This document shows positions 1 through 9,650 of a DNA stretch of 64,000 bases, in pieces. Made by a program: the position numbers and the translations under genes. Under the pieces are notes generated by a model. It was not told the origin of the DNA. It saw only the letters and a program-made list of their open reading frames with translations, and made no database searches. Positions within the stretch are counted from its first letter, which is position 1, and each line of letters begins with the position of its first letter. Source of the DNA: Odontocerum albicorne (Eukaryota > Arthropoda > Insecta > Trichoptera > Odontoceridae); contig OX463842.1 in NCBI GenBank assembly GCA_949825065.1, forward strand, positions 3,729,191 through 3,793,190, written 5' to 3'.

Positions 1-44
1 TTCCGCACGGAAGTCGAGCGCGTTACCGCTCGGCCATGCATCTC
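1..44 (-). repeat. SINE family S, tRNA-like head, cut by window edge
   Basis: Read on the minus strand this begins with a tRNA-like A-box region (ATGGCCGAGCGGTAACGCG) followed by CTTCCGTG. The same block heads SINE copies at 37527 and 48307. Only the head lies in the window; the body would continue off the left edge. It is not a tRNA gene because the related copies have a long non-tRNA body. Confidence 0.6.
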
Positions 45-45
45 T

Positions 46-984
46 AATGTACTATAAGTTTGAAAGTACATTAATAACAACATGAACAAATTAAACAAAT
101 AGTGTAAGAGAACTGAATGCAAAGTTTTATAAATAAGAATGTATGAATGAAAAATAATGCAGAAGTTGTAGGGGTGAAATATGTATATCAAAATATAAAG
201 AAATTTAAATCTAATAGGAACCCACCCTAACAGGAACATTTTGTGATAGTGATGATGATGATGATAACTTAGTTACAACATAAAAAACGTTTTATGTAAG
301 ATGAAGGCTTACACAACTATATTCCATTAAATATGATGTGCGAGAAGAGGGAACCAAAAAAAGTAATAAAATTTGATAGTTGTGTAGTCAGTAATGTATG
401 TGTTAAGACGCATCGTTCAGGGCCCCCCCTCGGGTCGTGGCTCGAGGGTTGGTTCCCCCTTTCCAGACGGCCATCTGCGAGTGTGTACCCAGAGATAAGA
501 CAGGGATCAAGTTGTAGAGATTCGAAAATGAGGCATATAGTTTGTAGGTTCAGTGTAAAAGTGAAAGTTTTATTTTGTTACTTCTTAAGAGTATGTAAAA
601 AAGATATTCAGATCTACTTACTTATTGCCTTTGATGCTTAACAATTGAGGAAAGTCTATGAATAAGCCTATAGAAATGAGTTGCTAGCATTATGAAGACA
701 TCTTAGACAGATGTAAAGAACCTATGGTGTATGATCCAAGAATTTTACAAAATATTTCGACACTTCCTTCATCCACAGTAAAACAGATTCAGTTCAAAAA
801 AATTTTTTATAAAGTAGGTAAACAGTCGTATTGATTCGCCATCATACCTTCCTGAAAAATTTCGCCATCATACCTTCCGGTATCATACCGTCCTGAAAAA
901 AAAAACAAAGTGGTTTATTGTAGTGTTGTTAGTATATTATTGTAGTGTAGTTAGTATATACACTTTCAGTGGATAGAGTGCAAC
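46..984. other. unassigned AT-rich stretch
   Basis: No gene recognised. It holds a short GAT microsatellite near 246-268, a GC-richer patch at 415-490, and a roughly 25-bp direct repeat around 836-885 (CGCCATCATACCTTCC twice). The 102-codon open frame at 333-641 has no recognisable motif and is treated as chance. Confidence 0.5.
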
Positions 985-1110
985 TTAGTGAATTTATTGG
1001 CATGTACAAATCTCTTCCAGCTAACCAAAAAAAGTTCAAGAGACTTTTAATGAAAATAAGACTGGAATCTTTTTAAAAAAATTGGAATTCCAACGTGAAT
1101 CGATCCATGC
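985..1110 (-). repeat. SINE family G remnant
   Basis: Degraded copy of a repeat seen five more times in the window. The shared core on the plus strand reads roughly TTATTGCCATG-GGCAATCTCTTCCA-CCAACCAAA, followed by an A/T spacer and a tRNA-like B-box region in reverse. The B box survives here only as AATCGATCC-like sequence near 1100. Confidence 0.45.
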
Positions 1111-1320
1111 GTCTTGCTAAGTGACGGAGATCTTATGTTTAGGCACAAATGAGTTTTTTGCTGAAATTGAAATCTTTGAATTCACAGTATTGAGCTCTTT
1201 GCGAAGCTTCGCTAGCCGACACTTGAAATGTAACATCTTCTCTCGTACACGAATGGGTACCATGAAAAATATTGATTCATCCATTAAATGTGATATTTGG
1301 CAAACGTTGATCATGTTTAA

Positions 1321-1941
1321 CCATTCCCTTACGGTGATATAAATAATACGCGTGCTCCGGTGTTGGGAAGTGAGTACGCAATAAAAAATTAGCGATTTTA
1401 AATCGGAAAAATAAGAACATTCATAGATAATCCCCTTAATTAATTATAATTGAAGTTAAAAATTATAATAATTGAGATTTATTTGCTGAAAACATTAAAA
1501 AACCATCTGGCAACGCTCACGGAACGGGCGTACGTCTAACCTATTTGCAAGCCTAGAAGCTACTAGTGGCGCGGAACGTCAGTCGCATACCCCGGCGCTT
1601 AAATTTATGCTTGCGACGTTGAGACAATTCAGCTCCTCGCAATTCAGTCTAGTATGCAAGAGTGAGATGCGAATATAGTGTCGCGCTTCCCACATACTAT
1701 TTACCTATCGTCAAGACGAGGCACTCGCAGCGTTTAAATGCGAATTTCTTTTCGATCTTTACAAAACACCTCGATGTAGTCGATAAATTCTGATTATTAT
1801 TAATATTATTTTTTAAATCAATGCGTAAATATATTATGGAGGAATACCTAAAATTTTAACCTTATATTTATTATATTTATAGAGATATTGATGGTTATTA
1901 GAAGCAACGTGTAGAAGATACCCAACACAGGGAAGGAAAGG
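1321..1941 (+). mobile_element. piggyBac-like MITE, diverged copy (copy D)
   Basis: Flanked by TTAA at 1317-1320 and 1942-1945. The ends are CCATTCCCTTACGGTG on the left and ACAGGGAAGGAAAGG on the right, imperfect inverted repeats of each other. It shares its ends and part of its interior (for example GCGTAAAT-TATTA-GGA-GAATACCT near 1823-1852) with copies at 7851, 17786, 30911 and 33498. No transposase is present. TTAA flanks and this architecture point to the piggyBac superfamily. Most internal sequence has diverged from the other copies. Confidence 0.65.
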
Positions 1942-1945
1942 TTAA

Positions 1946-2439
1946 AAATGTTTAGAACGGATGTGGTTAGTGCAGGTTGTGTAATAAGAAAGTTCCCGGA
2001 GGAAGTGGGCAGCGTGGGTTGGATAGCAGGGTAACAGGGTGGCCTAGGGGATGGGAAGCACGGGGTGGGCGAGTGTCCCGCCAGATAATGCGCTACACCC
2101 CACTAACCCTATATATGTAATAGAAAGAAGAAACACGCACGAGCTATCAAGCTAGCCACCATGTTTGATCAAATAAGTTTTCTAGGGAAAAAAATATCCA
2201 CTTTTAACATATAATTGTTGAACCAACGAACATGCTGTTAAGCCTCAATTACTCAAAACTTAACGAAATATGACATTAATTAAATAATAACTACTAAACC
2301 GTCACTTTGACAAAACCTTATTTTACACACGGATGGAAGTACGATCGATTTAATATTGTTATTATTATGAAACCATTAACACTGAAAAACTTAAAAAAAT
2401 AAACTGAGTAATCGTATGAGCTGTAAGAGAAGGTGTATG
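1946..2439. other. unassigned; GC-richer patch 2000-2110
   Basis: No gene recognised. 2000-2110 is richer in G and C than its surroundings (GGGTGGCC, GGGGTGGGCGAGTGTCCCGCC) and matches no repeat elsewhere in the window. Confidence 0.4.
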
Positions 2440-2830
2440 AATGTGTGGCGGTCGTCGCACACTCGGAACACTGTGGGCATCCATACACACGGTCAATGAC
2501 CGATGAAGTGACCTTTGCATTCCTCGACAAATCTAAATAAGCAAGTCCAAAGTTCACACGCCGGCCATTCAACCCGCAGCCCGGAGCGGACCGCATTCTA
2601 TACTAGAGCGAGAACGCACCACGCTTGTCTCGCCAGTTCCGTATTTGAATGATACCTACATACAACATTAATCGTTTTTGCATTCGCAGGAACGAGACGT
2701 AGGCATATCGCGAGCGCACATTCTAAAATGATATAAAAACCTACGTTACTAATAAAATCTCGCTTCTTTCGCATTGCGATCCAAAACGTGTTTTATTTAT
2801 CAACAAATCATCATCATCTTTTCCCTTAAG
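2440..2830 (+). repeat. LTR-like or promoter-like repeat, copy 1
   Basis: Homologous to 5000-5455. Shared blocks in order: ACACACGGTCAA-GACCGA, GACCTTTG, GAACGCA-CACGCT-GTCTCGCC, CATTCT-AAATG-TATAAA, an AATAAA-type signal and CGCATTGC. TATA-like and polyadenylation-like signals inside a 400-bp repeat suggest a solo LTR. No gag or pol lies between the two copies. A duplicated host promoter is the alternative. Confidence 0.4.
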
Positions 2831-2839
2831 GACTAGCTG

Positions 2840-2950
2840 CTAAAAATGTATTAGAGGTGAAATATGTATGTAACGATAGAAAACTATGACGCTCTCATCT
2901 TTCTGCCTTTCCCGATAGGGAGACGACGTGATGGTTTGTATATAACAACT
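2840..2950 (+). mobile_element. LINE 3' end fragment
   Basis: Plus-strand TTTCTGCCTTTCCCGATAGGG-like block followed by GTGATGGTTTGTAT. This matches the end of the LINE open frame and 3' UTR seen at 23160, 37490 and 58290 (CTGCCTACCCCAACAGGTAAACGG). It is heavily 5' truncated. Confidence 0.45.
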
Positions 2951-3484
2951 TGTATAAATTCTGTTATAGTCAATGTTTTTTTTAGTTAAAAATTAAACTT
3001 TTTACTTCAGTCCATAAAAAAATATATACTCGTATGTAGTAACAAGTGTAAGAAGTATAATTTTACAATATGGTACATAAACTAGGACAAGTTAACGAAA
3101 ACGTAAAAAAAAGAAACCAAATGATGGAAGCTAAGAAATAGAATTCTGAAACTGGGCTCTTCCTGATCAGAATCATAAATTTTATTTGCGTAACCATTTG
3201 ACAACTAAATAACCAACTATTCTTACAACTAACCTGCACGCTCGTCAAGCTGCACGGTAGGGAAAATCAGTATGGACACTTAATATACCCATTTAAACTC
3301 TCCATATAAATTGGTTTTGAAGACGATTCATCTTACCTCAATTATTTATGCCATTTAATAGTTATAATTTGACGAATTATTATTTTTTTATGACTTATTG
3401 TAGTCTTATTAATAATGCTTATGTCTTTATTATATTCTTTACTGTTGAACTTATAAAGGTTTTCGAATAAAATACAGTCGACTC
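2951..3484. other. unassigned AT-rich stretch
   Basis: No gene, tandem repeat or repeat family member recognised. Confidence 0.5.
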
Positions 3485-4010
3485 GGGGGTCACGGTAACC
3501 GAGGTAGTGCAATTATCCGGGATCACAGTAACCGAGGGAGTGCAATTATCCGGGATCACAGTAACCGAGGTAGTGCAATTATCCGGGATCACAGTAACCG
3601 AGGTAGGGCAATTATCCATAATCACAGTAACCGAGGTAGGGCAATTATCCGGGATCACAGTAACCGAGGTAGGGCAATTATCCGGGATCACAGTAACCGA
3701 GGTAGCGAAATTATCCGGGATCACAGTAACCGAGGTAGTGCAATTATCCGGGATCACAGTAACCGAGGTAGGGCAATTATCCGGGATCACAGTAACCGAG
3801 GTAGTGCAATTATCCGGGATCACAGTAACCGAGGTAGTGCAATCATCCGGGATCACAGTAACCGAGGTAGTTCAATTATCCGGGATCACAGTAACTGAGG
3901 TAGTGCAATCATTCGGGATCACAGTAAACGAGGTAGTGCAATTATCCGGGATCACAATAACCGAGGTAGTGCAATTATCCGGGATCACAGTAACCAAGGT
4001 AGTGCGAATT
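3485..4010. repeat. 33-bp minisatellite, about 16 copies
   Basis: Unit of 33 bp containing ATCCGGGATCACAGTAACCG and AGGTAGTGCAATT. About 16 copies, most differing by one or two bases. Because 33 is a multiple of 3 and the unit lacks stops in some frames, an open frame runs through on the plus strand (3507-4109, 11-residue repeat QLSGITVTEVV) and another on the minus strand (3419-3856). Neither shows a domain, and both are probably by-products of the repeat. Confidence 0.95.
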
Positions 4011-4100
4011 CCGAATAAATTTTTAACACCGATCATTAAATGTTATAAAAACCATGCTTTCATTGCCAAAGTAACACGAAACCCGATTAATAACATTAGA

Positions 4101-4278
4101 GGTGCATAGCCGCGCAGTAACGCACTGGACTTCAGTGCTGAAGGTCGTCGGTTCGAACCCCGCGCTGTGCTACTCTCCTCGAACGAAACAGGCACTTTTT
4201 CCACCTAGTGTTCCATGGCATAAGGATACCTATGACTTCGGTCATATATACTCTTTAAAAAATAATAATAATAATGCA
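4101..4278 (+). repeat. SINE family S, full-looking copy
   Basis: tRNA-derived head with A-box-like CGCGCAGTAACGCAC and B box GGTTCGAACCCC at about 4150. A body follows (ACAGGCACTTTTTCCACCTA, CCTATGACTTCGGTCATA), then CTTTAAAAAATAATAATAATAAT as tail. The same order occurs at 37527, 48307 and 53830, with a diverged copy at 44020. Confidence 0.75.
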
Positions 4279-4344
4279 GTCCCGAAAAATCAAGATACTA
4301 CTGTTGTAAAAAAAATATATCACAATGATAAAGTATGGTGAAAT

Positions 4345-4999
4345 TATAATTACGTTAAGATTACATTAAACTGCGTCGTTACATTTTAGATACTTTTGTA
4401 CACGATATATTGATTATAATTTCAGCTTTCAAATTGATGAATTGAAACTGGATTTTTTTCGGTTCCAAAATGGCTTCCGCAGTTGGGCGTCCACTCTTTC
4501 GCTAAGTAGATTATCGCTCTATTTTTAAGAGCTGTCTTGTTGAGTGATATTTTCTTAAGGTTTCGGGGTGGTACTTGGATTCGTGGAAATAGAGGAAGAG
4601 GTAGTGAAGATACATTCACAGGAAACAAATATTCATTTATTTCGTTATTTCGAAATTATCTTACAACAAAGTACATTCTAAGCTTTCGAAACATTTTGAA
4701 TTATACATTACATTAGACAAAAATCGCTCTAATAGATTGCAGCACCTTTTCGACCGATCCCTAATTATTATCAATCATCACCAAAATTTAAAACAATCTC
4801 CTTTGCTTGCCCCGAAAGCGGTTTTCCCTTTCTTAATTTCGACATTGTAGTGTTTTTCTAATCGCCGAGTATTTTAACAACAATACAAACGTGCGCTCTG
4901 CGCGAACCAATTCTAAAACCAATACCACTACACAAGTTGTGTAATAGAGAGAGTTTTACTCACACTTTTGCAAAATTACTCTTTAGGCTGTAGGAACTA
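4345..4999. other. unassigned stretch
   Basis: No gene recognised. The minus-strand frame of 68 codons at 4422-4628 has no motif. Confidence 0.45.
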
Positions 5000-5455
5000 C
5001 GGTCGTCGCTGAATATTGTCAACACACACGGTCAACGACCGACGAAACGACCTTTGGATATGTCCAAAGGTCGCATACCAAAACATTGAAATTGTTTACC
5101 CACAAATACTATTTACGATACATTCCACAGTAGAAAGAGAACGCATCACGCTGTCTCGCCGTTTTCGCCAACAAATTGTCTACCCACAATATTATTTGCG
5201 ATGTCTGCAATATTTCAATCGACCATTTCTGCTCGCACAGAAGCGAGATAAAAATATATTGCGGGGGCACTCCCGCGCCCATTCTGAAATGTATAAATAC
5301 CCACTTACCGATAAATAAAGCATCATTAATTATTAATTATTATTCCTTGATTCATTCACTCTCTCTTTCCGCATTGCTAATTGACGTATTTTATTTAAAT
5401 ACCAAACAATCAAAATCATCATCGCGTCCCACTAGAACCATTCCGCTAAAAGGCT
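5000..5455 (+). repeat. LTR-like or promoter-like repeat, copy 2
   Basis: Second member of the 2440-2830 pair. It has GTCAACACACACGGTCAACGACCGACGAAACGACCTTTGG-type sequence (given in part), GAACGCATCACGCTGTCTCGCC, TATAAATACCC at about 5290 and AATAAAG soon after. It carries an 11-bp hairpin at 5048-5073 that copy 1 lacks. No retroviral-type coding region is adjacent. Confidence 0.4.
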
Positions 5456-6330
5456 AAACAATCTATAAGAACATAGAACTGTGCTAAAAAAAATAACCAC
5501 GAACAATAAACAATTTTTCATTATCAATCCATTGTCATCACTAAAAACTTTAGGATTTGAAGAGTGATAGAGAAAGAAAGAGAGACAAAAGAGAGGCAGA
5601 TAGAAAGAAAGATAGATACAGATAAAGAAAGAGTGAGAGAGCAATAGTGTAAAGCATTTATGTAATAAAATATCAAATCGAGAGCATTGTTTTTGAATTT
5701 ATTGTATAACATGCTACGTGTCACATCACTGATGATACATCACTAGTAAAGTATCACATCACTAGTCGACACGGCAGCCATATTGTCTATTGTCTCTGGT
5801 CATGGTCATTACTATATTAAGTCTTAAATAAATCTTGTTTAATTTGAACAAACCCTCATTATAAGTAATGTGACAGACGGCAGTTCATAATCAGTAAAAT
5901 AATATATGAAAGTATTTTAAAACAGTAACCAGTGACGAATAACAAACCTACTATGTGTCAAATATTGACATCGGCAAATCGTCACTTATCTCAATTTTCA
6001 AATAACTGTTTCTCCACCCAGTCCAGCGCCAGCTTCTCCTCACATTATTGCCTCAAATGCATATTCTAAATTGATGCATCAAATGCATTTTCTGAGAAAA
6101 CCTATCGGTCATCTACCGAGCTAGCCTTGAAAATAAGTAATACAAGGAATTTTAATTTAGGTTTATTATAATAAATTATTACAGGTTTTTCCTAATATTT
6201 AAAAAACTTTTTGGTATATTGAGCAAAAAATTACATTTTTAATTCACTCATTTCATTTATCACCAAGATACATATTTTACCTCCGATTCTGATACTGTCT
6301 TCGGGTGGAGTATTGGATGTCAAAACATGT
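5456..6330. other. unassigned; purine-rich tract 5560-5645
   Basis: 5560-5645 is a GA-rich simple tract (GAGAAAGAAAGAGAGAC and similar). The rest has no recognisable gene or repeat family. Confidence 0.5.
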
Positions 6331-6334
6331 GTTA

Positions 6335-7201
6335 CGAGGGTGGTCCCAGAAGTACCCGACCTGACGTATAGATGGCGGTTGTTGCTTTAAAAAACTACTA
6401 TGGTAGAAAGTACTAAACTTATAAAGCTTAAGTTTCAAGTTTTAAGACACTACATTGTTTAGTATTTATTTGGCAGCCATCAATAGTGAACGCTCTCAGT
6501 GAATTTGTAAACATGGAAAAAATTGGTCATCGTTATGTGATACAATACTTTCATTTGAAAGGTCTAAGTCCAACCAATATCAAAGCCGAGCTAGATTCTA
6601 CTTTGGGGGAGTCTGCTCCTTCGTTTACAACAGTAAAATATTGGGTGGCAGAGTTTAAACGAGGACGTACGAGCTGCCAAGACGAACATCGCAGTGGTTG
6701 ACCAAATGAGGTGACCACGCCAGAAATGGTAAAGAAAATCCAGAAAATCGAGTATTATGCGAACTTATTGCAGCGTTTGAGTGATGAAATCAAGAATAAA
6801 CGGCCTCATTTGGCGAAAAAGAAAGTGTTGTTTCATCAAGACAATGCACCAGTTCACACATCCGTTATCGCGGTGGCCAAAATCAATGAATTAAAGTTCG
6901 AATTGCTTCCTCACGCACCCTATTCGCCAGATTTAGCCCCCTCGGATTATTTTCTTTTTCCAAACTTGTAAAAATGGCTCGGCGGTAAAAGAATTGCTAA
7001 CAATGAAGAGGTGGAATCTGCGGTTGATGGCTATTTTAAGGCGCTCGACGGTTCTCACTATAAACAGGGTATCGAAGCTATTGAACATCGCTGGGAAAAG
7101 TGTGTCGAGCTGAAAGGAGACTATGTTGAGAAATAAAAATATTTTTTCCCAAATTTTTTGTGTTTTCTTTGTTAGTTCGGGTACTTTTGGGACTACCCTC
7201 G
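6335..7201 (+). mobile_element. mariner-like element with internal deletion
   Basis: Inverted ends: CGAGGGTGGTCCCAGAAGTA on the left and its complement (TACTTTTGGGACTACCCTCG) on the right. TA lies on each side at 6333-6334 and 7202-7203. At 867 bp it is about 400 bp shorter than a usual mariner; the missing part is the middle of the transposase. It could be mobilised only in trans. Confidence 0.9.
6513..7136 (+). pseudogene. mariner transposase, internally deleted, two in-frame stops
   Basis: Frame begins MEKIGHRYVIQYFHLKG, the paired-like helix-turn-helix region of mariner transposases. In-frame stop at 6699-6701 (RSG*PNEV). The frame then resumes and jumps at about 6752 from KKIQKIE directly to RPHLAKKKVLFHQDNAPVHT. 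The deletion removes the second helix-turn-helix, the WVPHEL-type linker and the first catalytic aspartate. HQDNAPVH (second Asp) and YSPDLAPSDYFLF (third Asp) remain. A second stop follows FPNL at 6969-6971, and the C-terminal EHRWEKCVELKGDYVEK ends at 7136. One reading frame is kept throughout, so only one deletion and two nonsense changes are needed. It is inactive. Confidence 0.88.
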
Positions 7202-7419
7202 TACATATGTAACTTTATGATTGTATGCGGTATATTGTGGGAAGAATGTTTTGGTCTGTTTGGAGTGATTAAGTGTGAGGAGTTTGATTTAGCGTGATGT
7301 ATACATATATAATTGAGTGTCACTGTTTGTCAGGTTAATGAGAATATGCAACGGGGTTTTACATAATCCAAAATCGGAAAGAAGTGTCGATTTATTTTTT
7401 CATGCTATATATCCTCAGT

Positions 7420-7492
7420 GAGATACAGGCAAAAGTCTAGTTTACAGGGGACACGGCAAATGGCAATAAACCCAGATCCTTTAAAATTGTGT
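7420..7492 (-). repeat. dispersed repeat shared with 61878-61955
   Basis: The minus strand reads CTGGGTTTATTGCCATTTGCC, then GTGTCCCC-GTAAACTAG and CTTTTGCCTGT. The same order occurs on the plus strand at 61885-61950. About 70 bp are similar. Probably the 3' end of a LINE or SINE. Confidence 0.55.
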
Positions 7493-7850
7493 GTCCGAAT
7501 ATTGTTTTTTCGCAAAGTATGTACATTTATTGTCATGTGTAAAATAAATAAATAAATAATTATTACATATACGAGTACATACCATTTAGGCGTAGATAGA
7601 GAAGACAGAACTCCGTGCTTTTATACCCATGTACATAGCTCTCGTCTCATCCACATCTATGCATCTCATCAAACGTTCTTTCCTGTTTCTTATATTACTT
7701 ACCTTTACTTCACTTAAAATTTCTCCAACTATCACCTTCCTCCCTTTCGTCGGTTAATCTATTTCTCGCTCTTTATTAATTGCAGACATATAAATTAAAG
7801 AAGTAAAACAACGAACAACAAACAAAGAAGTAAATGTAATTTCTTTTTTA
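7493..7850. other. AT-rich; possible LINE 3' end on minus strand
   Basis: 7590-7760 has the pyrimidine-rich style (CATCCACATCTATGCATCTCATC, CTTACCTTTACTTCACTT) of antisense LINE 3' regions elsewhere in the window, but I could not align it confidently. Confidence 0.3.
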
Positions 7851-8454
7851 CCTTTCCCTTCCTATGCTAAAAAAAAATCCGCGCGTTCCGGTGCTGTGTA
7901 TTCAATACACATGTTAAAATGAGCGATTTAAAATCGGAAAAATAAGAATATTCATAGCCAATCACTTAAATTATTAAAATTTGAAGTCAAAAGTGATAAT
8001 AATTCAAATTTAATTGCTGAAAACATGAAAAAAAAAACATCGGCCGACGTTCACACAACGGGCGAAGCGATCACCTCAAACGAAAGCCCGCGAGCTACTA
8101 AAGCGAGAGAAGCGAGCGAACTGAGATTCTATTTCATGCGTTCCCATATACCGAAGTAGAGTGAGAATGAGACGCGAACAGCGTCGCTTCCTCACCCATA
8201 GCGGTTTTTTATAATGAATATACCTACGTCACACACTGGCACACGTTTGATTGTATTGAATTTATTCCCGATTTTCACAAAATATCTCTGATGTGGCCGA
8301 TAAGTGCCAAGTATTATTAATATTTTTTTTTTCATTCAATGCGTAAATGTATTACGGATGAATACCTTAAATCTGAACCCAGTATTTATTATATTTATAG
8401 AGAGATTAAAGTTTTTAGAAGCAATGCTAGTTATACATCACAAGGAAGGAAGGG
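7851..8454 (-). mobile_element. piggyBac-like MITE (copy C)
   Basis: Reverse orientation of the copies at 17786 and 33498. The left end is CCTTTCCCTTCCTATGC, then AAAAAAATCCGCGCG and CGGTGCTGTGTATTCAATAC. The right end is CACAAGGAAGGAAGGG. Right flank TTAA at 8455-8458; left flank TTTA at 7847-7850, one mutation from TTAA. The central block GTCTCACTCTCACTCTACTTCGG appears here reversed with small changes. Non-coding. Confidence 0.8.
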
Positions 8455-8458
8455 TTAA

Positions 8459-9024
8459 CGACTACAGTGTGTTGTTTTATAAACTTAAAACTGAAACGTT
8501 TGATAATTTATTTTTATTTTATTATTATGTGAAAAGTTAATTAAGTTAAATAAAAAAACATTCTATACACAAATAGAGTATTCATTTTATAATTTTAGAA
8601 AATTAAAATCATCAATGCTTTTTGATTGTTAAAGGATAATTGTTTCATTTGGTGTACACATTATGTTGAGTTATTATGTGTTGTAGGAGTACATGAATTA
8701 TGTAAAGCCTATTTGCATAGATCAATAAGAGAAAGCGACCACCTATGAACAAATTGACATAATATCATGAATATTGATGACGTCTTAATCAGAGACATAT
8801 CACGTGACATTTCCTTACTGAAGGGGCCATGAACTAGAACTACCCCTAACAGAAGTAGATTTATATCTTGATGTTTGTGTCAAACAAACAAGTATACGAG
8901 TATAACGCAGAAAAAAAAGTGGATTTATAATTGAAAATAAATCACTCTTTTATTCCACTTTTTAATTAATCGCCACGACAAATGTCAGGAACTTAAATAA
9001 AACACTAACATCCCTCCTCACGCT
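8459..9024. other. unassigned AT-rich stretch
   Basis: No gene or repeat family recognised. Confidence 0.45.
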
Positions 9025-9033
9025 AAGAAGGTA

Positions 9034-9433
9034 GTCATCATCATCATCATCATCATCATCATCAGCCTGACCCATCCACTGCAGGATGTAGGCCTCTCCA
9101 AGTTGTCTCCACAAAATCCTGTCCTTTCCACATTGCTGCCACATAATACCTGCATGCTTACGTATTTCGTCCACCCAGCGCGCCTTAGGTCTTCTTACAG
9201 GCCTTTTTATACCTATTGGGTACCACTGGATTACTTCATACGTCCAACGATGGTCTGTTGCTCGGGCGATATGTCCAGCCCACTTCCACTTGAGTCTTTT
9301 TGCAACCTCTATAACATCTTCAACCTTTGTTTGGGCTCGTATCCACTCATTTCGTTTTCGGTCTCTTCTGGTATAACCTAGCATGCACCTTTCCATGCTG
9401 CGTTGTGCTCCAAACAACACAACGCAGCATGGA
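9034..9433 (-). mobile_element. 5'-truncated LINE with 9-bp target duplication
   Basis: On the minus strand the frame reads RSMERCMLGYTRRDRKRNEW, then VAKRLKWKWAGHIAR, RWVDEIRKHAG and W-QLGEAYILQW. This is the region after the reverse transcriptase domain of RTE-like non-LTR retrotransposons. It ends in a GAT microsatellite (the poly-Asp run, 9036-9064), which is the 3' tail. AAGAAGGTA occurs at 9025-9033 and 9434-9442 as target duplication. The 5' end folds back on itself (see 9389-9436). The reverse transcriptase core is absent, so it is a dead copy. Confidence 0.85.
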
Positions 9434-9436
9434 AAG
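9389..9436. repeat. perfect 19-bp inverted repeat, 10-nt loop, at LINE 5' end
   Basis: Left arm CTTTCCATGCTGCGTTGTG (9389-9407), loop 9408-9417, right arm its exact complement (9418-9436). The left arm is genuine LINE coding sequence (AQRSMER). The right arm is an extra inverted copy at the insertion boundary; its last 3 bases overlap the target duplication. Confidence 0.9.
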
Positions 9437-9507
9437 AAGGTAATATCCCAACATATTAAGAATAATCACATTGTACGGTAGAATCATCTATGAAAAAGCT
9501 GTATATT

Positions 9508-9650
9508 TATTTATTTTTATTTATTTAACGCTTTTATTGCAAATACAATATGGCGGGATTATTGCCAGGCGGCAATCTCTTCCAACCAACCTTGCAAAGC
9601 AGTAATTAGCGGAATACAAAAGTTATTATGAAAAATTCTAACATGAAGTT
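9508..9650 (-). repeat. SINE/LINE tail of family G
   Basis: Plus strand: TATTTATTTTTATTTATTTAACG, then CTTTTATTGCAAATACAATA, TGGCGGGATTATTGCC and GGCAATCTCTTCCAACCAACC. Read on the minus strand this is a 3' end with an ATAAATAA tail. It abuts the BEL/Pao relic and probably inserted into it. Confidence 0.6.

Noticed and set aside
333..641. 102-codon frame as a gene
   Set aside because: No motif, biased composition, and no supporting signals.
3507..4109. 200-codon plus-strand frame and the opposing 145-codon frame as repeat proteins
   Set aside because: They follow entirely from a 33-bp minisatellite; no signal, domain or flanking gene structure supports translation.
4101..4175. tRNA gene (GGTTCGAACCCC and A-box-like sequence)
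   Set aside because: No cloverleaf with acceptor and anticodon stems could be drawn, and the same head recurs attached to a fixed non-tRNA body: a SINE.
9103..9381. 92-codon plus-strand frame
   Set aside because: It is the opposite strand of a recognisable LINE frame.
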